A DNA stretch of 50,721 nucleotides, taken from the NCBI GenBank assembly GCA_964620555.1, contig CAZUGZ010000012.1, positions 1-50,721 of the forward strand, given 5' to 3'. This DNA comes from JAPOQD01 sp964620555. Its GTDB lineage: Bacteria > Pseudomonadota > Gammaproteobacteria > Pseudomonadales > Halieaceae. Made by a program: the position numbers and the translations under genes. Positions 31,275 to 41,301 of this stretch are shown in pieces. Each line of letters starts with the position of its first letter. Position 1 is the first letter of the stretch. Under the pieces are notes generated by a model, which ran no database searches, was not told the DNA's origin, and saw only the letters and a list, made by a program, of their open reading frames with translations.

Positions 31275-32437
31275 TGACCAACCACCGCCTTGACCGCCCG
31301 CTCCGCGGCATCGGTCAAACTGGACGCGGCAACGATGTTCAATCCACTATCGACCATCAACTGACGGCCCAACTCGGAGTTATTGCCTTCCAGCCTCACC
31401 ACCACCGGCACACTGACTCCCACCTCTTCCACCGCACCGATAATTCCTTCGGCAATCAGGTCACAGCGCACGATACCTCCGAAAATATTGACCAGGACGG
31501 CTTTGACATTGTCGTCCGAAAGAATGATCTTGAACGCCTCGGTAACCCGTTTCCTGGTGGCACCACCGCCCACATCGAGAAAATTGGCGGGAACACCACC
31601 GTACAGGGCCACTGTGTCCATGGTGCTCATCGCCAGACCGGCACCATTCACCATGCATCCGATGTTTCCGTCCAGGGCCACATAACTCAGTTCCCAGCGG
31701 GCGGCATGTACTTCCCGCTCATCCTCCTGGCTGATGTCCTGCATCTCTCGCAGCCCAGGCTGGCGATACAGGGCATTGCCATCGACACTGATCTTGGCAT
31801 CCAGGCAGTGCAGGTCGCCGCCGGCGGCAATCACCAGGGGATTGATCTCGATCAGTGCCAGATCCTTGTCCCGAAACATTTTCGCCAGACCCAAAAAGAT
31901 TTTTACAAACTGCTTGACCTGATTGCCCTGCAGGCCCAACTGGAAAGCCAGTTCGCGCCCCTGGAAGGGCTGGGCTCCGCACACGGGGTCGATACTGGCA
32001 CTCAAGATCTTTTGTGGAGTTTCACTGGCGACCTTTTCAATTTCCACCCCGCCCTCGGTGGAGGCCATGAAGACGATGCGACGGGTAGCACGGTCTATCA
32101 CGGCTCCCAGGTACAATTCCTCGGCAATATCGACACAGGATTCCACCAGGACCCGCTGCACCAGTTGCCCCCGATCATCGGTCTGGTAGGTCACCAGTCG
32201 CTGGTTCAACCACTGCCGGGCAAAGGTCTCCACGGCGTCCAGGCTCGATACCAGTTCGACGCCACCTGCCTTGCCCCGTCCACCGGCATGGACCTGGGCC
32301 TTGACTACCCAACGCTCGCCACCGAGTTTCCTCGCTGCCGTCACCGCCTCCTCCGGGGTGGCCACCGCATGACCGGGGGATACCGGCAATCCATACTCGG
32401 CAAAGAGTTGTTTGCCCTGATATTCATGCAGATTCAC
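31271..32437 (-). CDS. sucC: Succinyl-CoA synthetase beta subunit
   Basis: A 388-residue ATP-grasp subunit with MNLHEYQGKQLFAEYGLPV, VKAQVHAGGRGKAGGV, ALIEINPLVI, GNIGCMVNGAGLAMSTMD and NIFGGIVRCD. It is separated from lpd by 297 bp containing a repeat element and a hairpin, so it may need its own promoter, though none is obvious. Confidence 0.97.
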   Translation of the reverse strand: MNLHEYQGKQLFAEYGLPVSPGHAVATPEEAVTAARKLGGERWVVKAQVHAGGRGKAGGVELVSSLDAVETFARQWLNQRLVTYQTDDRGQLVQRVLVESCVDIAEELYLGAVIDRATRRIVFMASTEGGVEIEKVASETPQKILSASIDPVCGAQPFQGRELAFQLGLQGNQVKQFVKIFLGLAKMFRDKDLALIEINPLVIAAGGDLHCLDAKISVDGNALYRQPGLREMQDISQEDEREVHAARWELSYVALDGNIGCMVNGAGLAMSTMDTVALYGGVPANFLDVGGGATRKRVTEAFKIILSDDNVKAVLVNIFGGIVRCDLIAEGIIGAVEEVGVSVPVVVRLEGNNSELGRQLMVDSGLNIVAASSLTDAAERAVKAVVGQ

Positions 32438-32457
32438 GAGGTCACCGCCAAACTTGC

Positions 32458-32641
32458 CTAGCCCGCATATTTCACCAACCTTCTACTGCCAACGCCGATA
32501 CGCTCGCTGTGACAGGGCGTGCTCCCTCCAGCCGCTTCGACATAGTGTCAACTATGCCTTCAGCGTCTTCCGGTCCGCGCACCCTGCCACAGCGGCGTCT
32601 CGACGTCCTCGCTACAAACCTTGGTGAAATATGCGGGCTAG
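32458..32641 (+). repeat. TIR element family A, copy 2 (full length)
   Basis: A 184-bp unit bounded by CTAG on both sides. Terminal inverted repeats begin CTAGCCCGCATATTTCACC, with about 20 of 21 bases matching at the other end. TA or CTAG may be the target duplication. An internal palindrome CATAGTGTCAACTATG can form a hairpin. It sits 20 bp upstream of the sucC start. No transposase is encoded, so it is a MITE-type non-autonomous element. Confidence 0.85.
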
Positions 32642-32690
32642 TGTTGCGGGGCAAAGCCATATCGAGAATCTCCCTAGGTTGCCGGAACGG

Positions 32691-32720
32691 AAAAAGCGGC
32701 GCCATTCTCTTCAAAATGGC
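32691..32720 (-). terminator. Weak hairpin after lpd, possible attenuator
   Basis: On the minus strand GCCATT (32720-32715) pairs with AATGGC (32706-32701), followed after five bases by TTTTT (32695-32691). It lies 14 bp past the lpd stop and could reduce read-through into sucCD. The T-run is offset from the stem, so strength is doubtful. Confidence 0.35.
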
Positions 32721-32734
32721 AGTGCATCGCAACT

Positions 32735-34171
32735 TTATCCGCGCCCTCGATTGGGTATGTGGATGGCCTGACCATGTACCGCCAGGGCAGCTTCGTGAAC
32801 CGCCTCCGACAGGGTTGGATGGCCAAACACCGTCAGGCCGATATCCTCGACCGAGGCACCGAATTCCATGGCGATGACAATTTGCTGCACCAGGTCCGCG
32901 GCACTACTGCCGACGATATGACAGCCGAGGATACGGTCCGATTCCGCATCCGCCAGGATTTTGACCAATCCGGCAGAATCGTTGGCGGCCAGGGCTCGAC
33001 CGCTGGCGGCAAAGGGGAATACCCCGCACTTGTACGTAATACCTTCAGCCTTCAGTTCCTGCTCGGTTTTCCCCACCGCGGCGATTTCCGGGTGGGTGTA
33101 AATCACCGACGGGATGGTTTCGTAATTGACCTCGGCGTGTCTGCCCAGTATCCGCTCCACCACCATGATGCCCTCCTCGGAGCCCTTGTGAGCCAACATC
33201 GGGCCACGCACTACATCGCCAACGGCGTAGACATTGCGCGCCGCGGTTTCACAAAAGTCATTGACGTGAATGAAGCCACGCTCATCCAGGGCGACTCCAC
33301 TGTCAGCGGATAGCAGGTCTCCGCTGCGCGGCTGTCTCCCCACTGCAACTATCAACTTGTCAAAGACTTCGCGATGTTCTCCCTCGCCGTCGATGTAGGT
33401 TACCTCGACCTGCCCATCGGCGACCCGGGTCCCGGTGACCCGGGCACCGAGGCGAATATCCAGCCCCTGTTTACGGAAGATTTTTTCCGATTCCCTGGCT
33501 ACCGACAGGTCCATGGCGGGCAGGAATTCCTCCAGCGCTTCCAGCAGCACCACTTCGGCCCCGCAGCGTTTCCAGACACTGCCCAGTTCCAGGCCGATGA
33601 CTCCGCTTCCGATTACTCCCAACCTCGCGGGGACTTCGCTAAATTCCAGGGCGCCAGTAGAATCGACGATGAATTCGTTATCCACAGGTGCCGGAGCAAT
33701 GGTCATGGACACCGACCCGGCCGCTATAATGACGTGTTTTGACTCCAGTACGAAGGGTTTCCCGGCCGCACCGGAAACCTCCACCCGGGCACCCGAGAGG
33801 ACTTTGCCGGTACCCGCCAGCGGGGTGACTCCGTTGGCCTTGAACAGTGCCGCGATACCGCGTGTCAACTGGCCCACCACCCTTTCCTTGCGGCTCATCA
33901 TCGCCGCCACATCCAGGTTGGGAGCGTCCATCTCTATGCCGTGTACTGCCAGTTCAGCCAACGCTTCATGGAATTTGTAGCTGCTGTCCAACAGCGCCTT
34001 GGAGGGAATGCAACCCTCGTTGAGGCAGGTGCCGCCCAGCACGACCTCACCACCGGCCGCCAGCGATTTTTCCACACAGGCGGTTTTCAACCCCAACTGG
34101 GCCGCCCGGATCGCAGCCACATATCCGGCCGGGCCGGAGCCGATTACTACCAGATCGTATTGTTCGGACAT
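32735..34171 (-). CDS. lpd: Dihydrolipoyl dehydrogenase (E3)
   Basis: Reoxidises dihydrolipoamide of 2-oxoacid dehydrogenase complexes. The 478-residue product has the FAD site VVIGSGPAGYVAA, the redox disulfide Cys49/Cys54 in GGTCLNEGC, the NAD site GVIGSGVIGLELGS, and the terminal His/Glu in FGHPTLSEAVHEA. It follows sucB by 88 bp. Confidence 0.97.
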   Translation of the reverse strand: MSEQYDLVVIGSGPAGYVAAIRAAQLGLKTACVEKSLAAGGEVVLGGTCLNEGCIPSKALLDSSYKFHEALAELAVHGIEMDAPNLDVAAMMSRKERVVGQLTRGIAALFKANGVTPLAGTGKVLSGARVEVSGAAGKPFVLESKHVIIAAGSVSMTIAPAPVDNEFIVDSTGALEFSEVPARLGVIGSGVIGLELGSVWKRCGAEVVLLEALEEFLPAMDLSVARESEKIFRKQGLDIRLGARVTGTRVADGQVEVTYIDGEGEHREVFDKLIVAVGRQPRSGDLLSADSGVALDERGFIHVNDFCETAARNVYAVGDVVRGPMLAHKGSEEGIMVVERILGRHAEVNYETIPSVIYTHPEIAAVGKTEQELKAEGITYKCGVFPFAASGRALAANDSAGLVKILADAESDRILGCHIVGSSAADLVQQIVIAMEFGASVEDIGLTVFGHPTLSEAVHEAALAVHGQAIHIPNRGRG

Positions 34172-34259
34172 GTCGTTCTCACTCGTGTGGACGCAAACTC
34201 GATGACTGGCCCGCAGGATTCATCAGGGTTTACAGCTGAAGGCAGGGAAATCATACGCG

Positions 34260-35489
34260 CTATATTTGCAGCAGAATACGGGCCGGGTCCTCGATCAGAT
34301 CCTTGATCGCAACCAGGAACTGAACTGCATCCTTGCCGTCGATCAGGCGGTGATCATAGGACAGCGCCAGGTACATCATGGGCAAGATCACCACCTCGCC
34401 GTCGCTGGCCATGGGCCGATCCTGAATCTTGTGCATACCGAGAATCGCAGTTTGGGGTGGATTGAGGATGGGGGTGGACATCAGCGAACCGAAAACCCCA
34501 CCATTGGAGACGGTAAAGGTGCCACCGGTCATTTCTTCGATGCTCAATTTACCAGCCCGGGCACGGTTACCGAGATCGTGCAACTGCGCCTCAACATCCG
34601 CCACACTCATGAAATCGGCGTCGCGCAAAACCGGTACAACCAGGCCGTGTTCGGTGGATACTGCGACCCCGATGTCCTGGTATCCGTGATAGACGATTTC
34701 ATCGCCGTCGATGGATGCGTTGACAGCGGGAAATCGCTTCAGCGCCTCGCAGGCGGCCTTTACGAAAAAGCCCATGAATCCCAGGCGGGTGCCTTTATGC
34801 GTGCGCTGAAACTGTTCCTTGTACTTGTTGCGCAGGGCCATTATGGGGGCCATGTTGACCTCGTTAAAGGTAGTCAGCATGGCGGTGTCCCGGGAAACGC
34901 CCACCAAACGTTCCGCGATGCGCTTGCGGATTCGCGTCATGGCTACCCGTCTCTCGACCCGCTCGCTGGAGTGACCCGACACAGTTGAGGATGCAGGCGC
35001 ATCGGGCACTGCGGGCACGGCGACCGGGGCAGGAGCTGCCGCTGGTGTGGCCCTTTGTTCTCCGCGCAAATGCCGGAGTAAATCGTCCTTGGTAATGCGG
35101 CCGTCCTTGCCGCTGCCGGTGACCAGTGACACATCGATGTGCTCCTGTTCGGCAAATCGTCGGGCGGCCGGACCCAGCACCGGCTCCGGCGTTGGTGCTA
35201 CTGGAGCGGGCTGCCCGGCTGCCGGGCTCGCCACGGGCCCGGCACTCCCCTGTGCCGCTTCCAGTGTTCCTATCAATTCTTCACTCACTACCGTGTCGCC
35301 GTTGATCTTGATGATGGAACGCAACACTCCCTGCTGCGCTGCCACCACCTCCAGCACCACCTTTTCCGTTTCAATTTCCGCCAGCAGTTCATCGCGCTCG
35401 ACGGCCTCGCCGACGGCCTTGTGCCAGGCCAGGATTGTTCCCCCATCAACGGACTCGGGAAAGGTCGGTGCCTTTATGTCAATGGTCAT
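34260..35489 (-). CDS. sucB: Dihydrolipoyl succinyltransferase (2-oxoglutarate dehydrogenase E2)
   Basis: A 409-residue protein with one lipoyl domain (Lys43 in EIETEKV), a Pro/Ala linker, an E3-binding domain (GPAARRFAEQEHID), a second linker, and the catalytic domain ending SYDHRLIDGKDAVQF. ATG 35489 overlaps the sucA stop by 11 bp. Confidence 0.97.
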   Translation of the reverse strand: MTIDIKAPTFPESVDGGTILAWHKAVGEAVERDELLAEIETEKVVLEVVAAQQGVLRSIIKINGDTVVSEELIGTLEAAQGSAGPVASPAAGQPAPVAPTPEPVLGPAARRFAEQEHIDVSLVTGSGKDGRITKDDLLRHLRGEQRATPAAAPAPVAVPAVPDAPASSTVSGHSSERVERRVAMTRIRKRIAERLVGVSRDTAMLTTFNEVNMAPIMALRNKYKEQFQRTHKGTRLGFMGFFVKAACEALKRFPAVNASIDGDEIVYHGYQDIGVAVSTEHGLVVPVLRDADFMSVADVEAQLHDLGNRARAGKLSIEEMTGGTFTVSNGGVFGSLMSTPILNPPQTAILGMHKIQDRPMASDGEVVILPMMYLALSYDHRLIDGKDAVQFLVAIKDLIEDPARILLQI

Positions 35490-38334
35490 GTTCGGATTGC
35501 TCCACGGACAGCGCCTGATCAATCAGCATTTTTTGTCGCTGGTGGTGCAGTGCCAGGAAACCGGCGGCCGGGGCCGCCGTAGCGGGTCGCCCCACGTAAG
35601 TCAACTGCACCTCGGGCCAGTGACGCTGAATTACCCGGATCATGTGATGTTGGCTCGAATACCAGGCACCCTGGTTCATGGGCTCTTCCTGACACCATAC
35701 GACTTCCCTGATTCGGGTGTATTGCCCAATCGACTCATACAGTTCCTGTTCCGGGAAGGGATAGAGTTGTTCCAGACGAACGATGGCGACATTCCCGGTC
35801 TGCCGCTGGTTGGATGCCTCCAACAGCTCGTAATACACCTTGCCGGTACAGAGTACCAGGCGAGATACCCGTTGCGGGTCCAGTTCGCGGGTTTCGCCGA
35901 TGACATTATGGAATTCGCCCTCCGTCAGTTCTTCCAGGGTGGAGACCGCGCCCTTGTACCGCAGCAGGCTCTTGGGCGACATCACCACCAACGGACGGCG
36001 CATCGGCCGGATCGCCTGACGGCGCAGCATATGAAACACCTGGGCAGGTGTGCTGGGCACGCAGACTTGAATATTGTGTTGTGCACAGAGCTGCAAATAG
36101 CGTTCCAGGCGAGCCGACGAGTGCTCTGGCCCCTGCCCCTCGTAGCCGTGGGGCAGCAGCAGGACCAGGCCGCACAAACGACCCCATTTGTGCTCACCGC
36201 TGGTAATAAACTGGTCGATGACCACCTGGGCGCCGTTGGCAAAATCTCCAAACTGGGCCTCCCAGATTACCAACCCGGTCGGTGAGGTAGTTGCGTAGCC
36301 ATACTCAAAGGCGAGTACCGCCTCCTCGGACAACAGGGAGTCATAGATTTCGAAGATCGGCTGGCGTGGATGAATCTTCTGCAAGGGGATATGGATGGTG
36401 CCGTTTTTCTGGTTGTGCAAAACCGCGTGACGGTGGGAAAAGGTACCCCTTCCCACATCCTGCCCGGTGAGGCGAATCGGGTAGCCTTCGTGCAACAACG
36501 TGGCATAGGCCATGGTCTCGGCGAAGCCCCAGTTGGCCTCAAGGGCACCGGCCCCCATCTTGCGACGGTCTTCCAGGATGCGCTTGACCTGGCGATGCAG
36601 GGGCATACCCACCGGAGGTTGATGGATGTCGTGGGCCAGTTTCTGCAGCACCGGCAGGGCAACCCTGGTGACGCAGGCCAGGTCCCAGTCGTGGCCCAGG
36701 TAGGGCGACCAGTCGACAAACATTTTCTCGTCGGGCCTGGATACCAGGCTGCTGACCAGCGGCTCACCGCGCTCCAGGGATTCTCGATACTGGTCCACCA
36801 GAAAGCGGTCTTCTTCCCTGGTTATCAACCCCTCGGCAATCAGTCGTTCCGCGTACAGATCTCGAGTGGTGGGGTGATGGTCGATCTTCTGATACATCAA
36901 CGGCTGTGTTACCGAGGGCTCGTCGGCCTCATTGTGACCGCGACGTCGGTAGCAAACCAGGTCGATCACCACATCCTTGGCAAATTCATTGCGATAGTCC
37001 ACTGCCAGCTGGGTAACGAACAGTGCCGCGTTGGGATCGTCGGCATTGACGTGGAAGATGGGAGCCTGCACCATTTTGGCGATGTCGGTGCAGTACTCTG
37101 TGGAGCGGGCATCCGCTCGCCGGCTGGTGGTAAAGCCCACCTGATTGTTGAGCACGATGTGGACCGTGCCACCGGTGCGATAACCACGGGTCTGGGACAT
37201 CTGGAAGGTTTCCATGACCACCCCCTGACCGGCGAACGCCGCGTCGCCGTGTATCACCACGGGCACCACTACGTTGCCCTGGGAGTCCAGGCGGCGGTCC
37301 TGCCTGGCTCGTACCGAACCCTCCACCACCGGGGTCACGATTTCCAGGTGTGACGGGTTGAAGGCCAGCGCCAGGTGAATTTCGCCGCCCGGCGTCATCA
37401 CATTGGATGAAAAACCCTGGTGGTATTTGACATCGCCGGAACTGTCGTGGACTGCCTTGCCCTCGAACTCGTCAAACAGTTCGGAGGGATTTTTGCCAAG
37501 CACGTTGACCAGAACGTTGAGGCGGCCCCGGTGGGCCATGCCGATGACAATTTCCTTGGCCCCATAAGTGCCGAAGCGCTGCACCAGTTCCTGGAGCATG
37601 GGAATCAGGGATTCCCCGCCTTCCAGACTAAATCGCTTGGTGCCGGGATACTTCGAACCCAGGGATTTTTCCAGCCCCTCCGCCTTGATCAAACGCCGCA
37701 ACAGGGTTTTGCGAAACTCGTCGCCGAAATCCGGTTCCGATCGCACGCTCTCCATGCGCTGCATGATCCAGTACCGCTCCTCGGTGTTGGTAATGTGCAT
37801 GAATTCGGCACCAGTGGTATTGCAGTAGGTGCGTTCCAGTGCTTCGACGATCTCACCGAGAGGGGCGTCTGCCTTGCTCGTCCACAGATCGCCGGTCTGG
37901 AACACGGTGTCGTAATCGGCGCTGGAGAGTTGGAAAAAATGCGGGTCCAGATCGGGCACCTGTTGACGTTCCGCCAGCCCCAGGGGATCCAGGCTGGCCT
38001 TCTGATGGCCCCGCTGGCGATAGGCGGAGATGAGTTGCAGCACTCGCACCTGTTTGCGTTCATACTCGGTGGCGTGGCTGTCCTGCTGCACTGTGGCCTC
38101 GGTGCGAACGCGCATTTTACCAATCCGGGCAAATCGCTCCCGCACTGTCGAATGGGGCACATCGTGCAGGCCGTGGCCGGGCACTCTGGGTAGTGTGTCA
38201 AAATATCCGCGCCACTCTTCGGGTACCGCATTGGGTTCCATCAGGTAGGACTCGTACAGGTCCTCGACATAGGTGGCATTCCCCGCGGATATGTGGGAAC
38301 TCTTCCACAATAGCTCCATGCTGTTTTCTTGCAT
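35479..38334 (-). CDS. sucA: 2-oxoglutarate dehydrogenase E1 component
   Basis: The 951-residue thiamine diphosphate enzyme decarboxylates 2-oxoglutarate. It has the N-terminal DLYESYLMEPNAVPEEW typical of E1o, GMAHRGRLNVLVNVLGK, VVIHGDAAFAGQGVV, the ThDP region and the C-terminal VVWCQEEPMNQGAW. ATG 38334 has AAGGAG eight bases upstream. An upstream in-frame start is rejected. Confidence 0.97.
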   Translation of the reverse strand: MQENSMELLWKSSHISAGNATYVEDLYESYLMEPNAVPEEWRGYFDTLPRVPGHGLHDVPHSTVRERFARIGKMRVRTEATVQQDSHATEYERKQVRVLQLISAYRQRGHQKASLDPLGLAERQQVPDLDPHFFQLSSADYDTVFQTGDLWTSKADAPLGEIVEALERTYCNTTGAEFMHITNTEERYWIMQRMESVRSEPDFGDEFRKTLLRRLIKAEGLEKSLGSKYPGTKRFSLEGGESLIPMLQELVQRFGTYGAKEIVIGMAHRGRLNVLVNVLGKNPSELFDEFEGKAVHDSSGDVKYHQGFSSNVMTPGGEIHLALAFNPSHLEIVTPVVEGSVRARQDRRLDSQGNVVVPVVIHGDAAFAGQGVVMETFQMSQTRGYRTGGTVHIVLNNQVGFTTSRRADARSTEYCTDIAKMVQAPIFHVNADDPNAALFVTQLAVDYRNEFAKDVVIDLVCYRRRGHNEADEPSVTQPLMYQKIDHHPTTRDLYAERLIAEGLITREEDRFLVDQYRESLERGEPLVSSLVSRPDEKMFVDWSPYLGHDWDLACVTRVALPVLQKLAHDIHQPPVGMPLHRQVKRILEDRRKMGAGALEANWGFAETMAYATLLHEGYPIRLTGQDVGRGTFSHRHAVLHNQKNGTIHIPLQKIHPRQPIFEIYDSLLSEEAVLAFEYGYATTSPTGLVIWEAQFGDFANGAQVVIDQFITSGEHKWGRLCGLVLLLPHGYEGQGPEHSSARLERYLQLCAQHNIQVCVPSTPAQVFHMLRRQAIRPMRRPLVVMSPKSLLRYKGAVSTLEELTEGEFHNVIGETRELDPQRVSRLVLCTGKVYYELLEASNQRQTGNVAIVRLEQLYPFPEQELYESIGQYTRIREVVWCQEEPMNQGAWYSSQHHMIRVIQRHWPEVQLTYVGRPATAAPAAGFLALHHQRQKMLIDQALSVEQSEHDH

Positions 38335-38385
38335 TGGCAGATGCTCCTTTCGGCGGAACAACACAGCGACCGCCCCGGTCTGCAA

Positions 38386-39150
38386 TCAGGTGGCGCGCTG
38401 CAACAACAGGTTCCGAATTTTGCCAATGGCCCGGTTTGGATTCAAACCCTTGGGACACACCGAAATACAATTCTGGATTCCGTGACAGCGAAAAACGCTG
38501 TAGGGATCGCCCAGTTTGGCCAGCCGTTGCTGGGTGGCGGTATCGCGGCTGTCGGCCAGAAAGCGATAGGATTGCAACAGGCCGGCGGGACCGACGAAGC
38601 GCTCCGGATTCCACCAGAAAGAGGGGCAACTGGTGGAACAGCAGGCGCACAGGATACACTCGTACAAACCGTCCAGCTGTTCCCGCTGGGCCGGGCTCTG
38701 CAGGCGCTCGATCGCCGGAGCCGGCTGGTCATTTTGCAGGTAGGGCTCGATTTTCTCGTACTGCTGGTAAAACAGTTCGAGGTCCACTACCAGGTCGCGA
38801 ACAACCGGTAGTCCCGGCAGTGGTCGCAGCACCAGGCGATTGTTTTTGACTGTCCCGGAAAGTGGCGTTACGCAGGCCAGGCCGTTTTTCCCATTCATGT
38901 TGACGCCGTCCGAACCACACACCCCTTCGCGACAGGAACGGCGAAAGCTGACCGAGGGGTCGCGGGCCTTGATCAGCTCGAGCACGTCCAGCACCATCAG
39001 GTCTTTTCCTCCGGTGTCCACTTCCAGTTCCTGCATATAGGGCTCGCTATCCATTTCCGGGTGGTAGCGATACAGGCTCACCTGCAACAGCCCGTCTGTC
39101 CCTGGCGTTGCGGCGATTTGCCCCGACGGAGCGTTGTTTCCCACTGGCAT
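38386..39150 (-). CDS. sdhB: Succinate dehydrogenase iron-sulfur subunit
   Basis: A 254-residue subunit carrying three clusters. Cysteine motifs are SCREGVCGSDG with a later NGLAC (2Fe-2S), CILCACCSTSC (4Fe-4S), and CHGIQNCISVCPKGLNP (3Fe-4S). The N-terminal 15 residues are unusually long and hydrophilic. It begins 12 bp after sdhA. Confidence 0.96.
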   Translation of the reverse strand: MPVGNNAPSGQIAATPGTDGLLQVSLYRYHPEMDSEPYMQELEVDTGGKDLMVLDVLELIKARDPSVSFRRSCREGVCGSDGVNMNGKNGLACVTPLSGTVKNNRLVLRPLPGLPVVRDLVVDLELFYQQYEKIEPYLQNDQPAPAIERLQSPAQREQLDGLYECILCACCSTSCPSFWWNPERFVGPAGLLQSYRFLADSRDTATQQRLAKLGDPYSVFRCHGIQNCISVCPKGLNPNRAIGKIRNLLLQRAT

Positions 39151-39162
39151 CTGGCTGGCCCT

Positions 39163-40920
39163 CTAGTAGGTGCGGATTTTCGGTTGGAAGGTATCGACCT
39201 TGCTGGGCTGGAAGTTGACAGCCCGCTTGCCAACCCTTCGCTGAACCGGGAAGTACAGCGAGTGACACAGCCAATTCTCGTCATCGCGCTGCTGGAAGTC
39301 CTCGCGGGCATGGGCGCCGCGACTTTCCCTGCGCCCCTCGGCAACGACGGCCGTCGCCTCGGCCACTGCCAGCAGGTTTTGCAGTTCCAGGGCTTCTATT
39401 CGGGCCGTATTGAAGGCCTGACTCTTGTCCACCAGGTAGAGGTTGTCAATTTGTTCACGCAACTCAGCCAGCCTGGCTATCCCTTCCCGCATGAATTCCC
39501 CGCTGCGAAATACACCGAAATGATTCTGCATGACGTTTTGCAGGGCCTTGCGCGACTCGGCAACCCCTGCCCCGCCGCGGGATTGATCGAGTCGGTCCAG
39601 GCGAAGTCGGGAGATTTCGATCTCGGACTCAGTGGAATTCCGCTGCTCCATACCCTCGCGCAGCGCAGTTTCAAGATGCAGGCCGACCGCACGTCCGAAC
39701 ACCACCAGGTCCAGCAGGGAATTGCCGCCCAGGCGGTTGGCGCCGTGGACGGAAACGCAGGCCACCTCTCCACAGGCATAGAGACCCGCGACAACGCGGT
39801 CCTCACCGGCGTCATTCCGGGTCAACGCCTGACCGTGCACATTGGTGGGAATACCGCCCATCATGTAGTGACAGGTCGGCACCACCGGCACCGGTTCCCT
39901 GACCGGGTCTGCATGGGCAAAGGTGCGTGACAACTCGCAAATTCCCGGCAACCTGCTCTGCAACACTTCCTCTCCCAGGTGGTCCAGTTTCAGGTAAACG
40001 TGGTCTGCCTCAGGACCACAACCACGACCCTCGAGTATTTCCTGAACCATGGACCGGGCCACCACGTCTCGCCCCGCCAGATCCTTGGCATTGGGAGCAT
40101 AACGCTCCATGAAGCGCTCGCCGTCCCGGTTGATCAGATAGCCACCTTCACCACGGCATCCCTCGGTCACCAGCACCCCGGCGCCGGCAATACCAGTGGG
40201 GTGGAACTGCCACATTTCCATATCCTGCACCGGCAGGCCGGCGCGCAGAGCCATGCCGACGCCATCCCCGGTGCAAATGTGGGCATTGGTGGTCGATGCG
40301 TAAATTCGTCCGGCTCCACCGGTGGCCAATACCGTGGCCCGGGATTTCAGATACACGGTTTCACCGGTTTCCATACAGATGGCGATAACACCGGTGACCG
40401 CATCATCCTGGTTTTTCACCAGGTCCACCGCGAACCACTCATTGAAGAATTCGGTTTGGTGCTTTCCCTGATAGAGGGTGTGCAGCATGGCGTGTCCGGT
40501 GCGGTCCGCGGCGGCACAGGTGCGGGCGGCCTGCCCGCCCTCACCATAATTTTTGGATTGACCTCCAAAGGGCCGCTGGTAAATGCGGCCCTGTTCCGTG
40601 CGGGAAAAAGGCAAGCCCATGTGCTCCAGTTCAAATACGGCCTCGGGACCCACCGAGCAAAGGTACTCAATGGCGTCCTGGTCCCCTATGTAGTCTGATC
40701 CTTTTACCGTGTCATACATGTGCCAGCGCCAGTCGTCATCGGGGTCCGCGCTGGCTATCGCACAGGTGATACCACCCTGGGCGGACACCGTGTGGGAACG
40801 AGTGGGAAACACCTTGCTGATGACGGCGGCAGCATAACCCGATTGCGCAAGCTGCAACGCGGCCCGCAGACCGGCACCACCGCCGCCGACTATGACCGCG
40901 TCATAAGCAATAGTTCGCAT
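39163..40920 (-). CDS. sdhA: Succinate dehydrogenase flavoprotein subunit
   Basis: A 585-residue subunit with FAD motif VIVGGGGAGLRAAL, the covalent-flavin His43 in SHTVSAQGG, and the active-site region HPTGIAGAGVLVTEGCRGEGG (given here as one motif in two parts: HPTGIAGAG and EGCRGEGG). ATG 40920 is preferred over GTG 40929 because GGGG lies at good spacing. It is linked to sdhD by 12 bp. Confidence 0.96.
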   Translation of the reverse strand: MRTIAYDAVIVGGGGAGLRAALQLAQSGYAAAVISKVFPTRSHTVSAQGGITCAIASADPDDDWRWHMYDTVKGSDYIGDQDAIEYLCSVGPEAVFELEHMGLPFSRTEQGRIYQRPFGGQSKNYGEGGQAARTCAAADRTGHAMLHTLYQGKHQTEFFNEWFAVDLVKNQDDAVTGVIAICMETGETVYLKSRATVLATGGAGRIYASTTNAHICTGDGVGMALRAGLPVQDMEMWQFHPTGIAGAGVLVTEGCRGEGGYLINRDGERFMERYAPNAKDLAGRDVVARSMVQEILEGRGCGPEADHVYLKLDHLGEEVLQSRLPGICELSRTFAHADPVREPVPVVPTCHYMMGGIPTNVHGQALTRNDAGEDRVVAGLYACGEVACVSVHGANRLGGNSLLDLVVFGRAVGLHLETALREGMEQRNSTESEIEISRLRLDRLDQSRGGAGVAESRKALQNVMQNHFGVFRSGEFMREGIARLAELREQIDNLYLVDKSQAFNTARIEALELQNLLAVAEATAVVAEGRRESRGAHAREDFQQRDDENWLCHSLYFPVQRRVGKRAVNFQPSKVDTFQPKIRTY

Positions 40921-40932
40921 TTGCCCCACCGG

Positions 40933-41301
40933 TCAAGGGCTCCAGATTACCTGGACGCCCCAGACCACATAGCTGACCAGCAGGGCGATACAGACCAGCA
41001 TCAGCACTCCCCGCAGCAGGTTGGCCCTGGCCCCCAGCAGGCGGGGGGTAACGTAGTCGGTGAGGGTACACCAGAGACCAACCCAGGTATGGAAGGCCAG
41101 GGACAACAGGGCAGCCACACTGAAAATGCGCATCCAGACGGGTTCGAAGACCGCTGTCCACCGCTGAAAATCGAGTTCCTGACTAGTCACCAGAATGACA
41201 CCGATAAATCCCAGCCAGGCCAGCAGGATGAGCGCCCCCACCCGCTGCACCAACCAGTTCACAACACCGGAACGGGTCGGGTTGACGACCGCAGTCACCA
41301 T
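40933..41301 (-). CDS. sdhD: Succinate dehydrogenase membrane anchor SdhD
   Basis: A 122-residue membrane protein with three hydrophobic segments and the heme/quinone region SLAFHTWVGLW, then a basic loop. It anchors the complex with SdhC. The start is ATG 41301 or an ATG two codons earlier (41307). Either overlaps sdhC. Confidence 0.92.
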   Translation of the reverse strand: MVTAVVNPTRSGVVNWLVQRVGALILLAWLGFIGVILVTSQELDFQRWTAVFEPVWMRIFSVAALLSLAFHTWVGLWCTLTDYVTPRLLGARANLLRGVLMLVCIALLVSYVVWGVQVIWSP

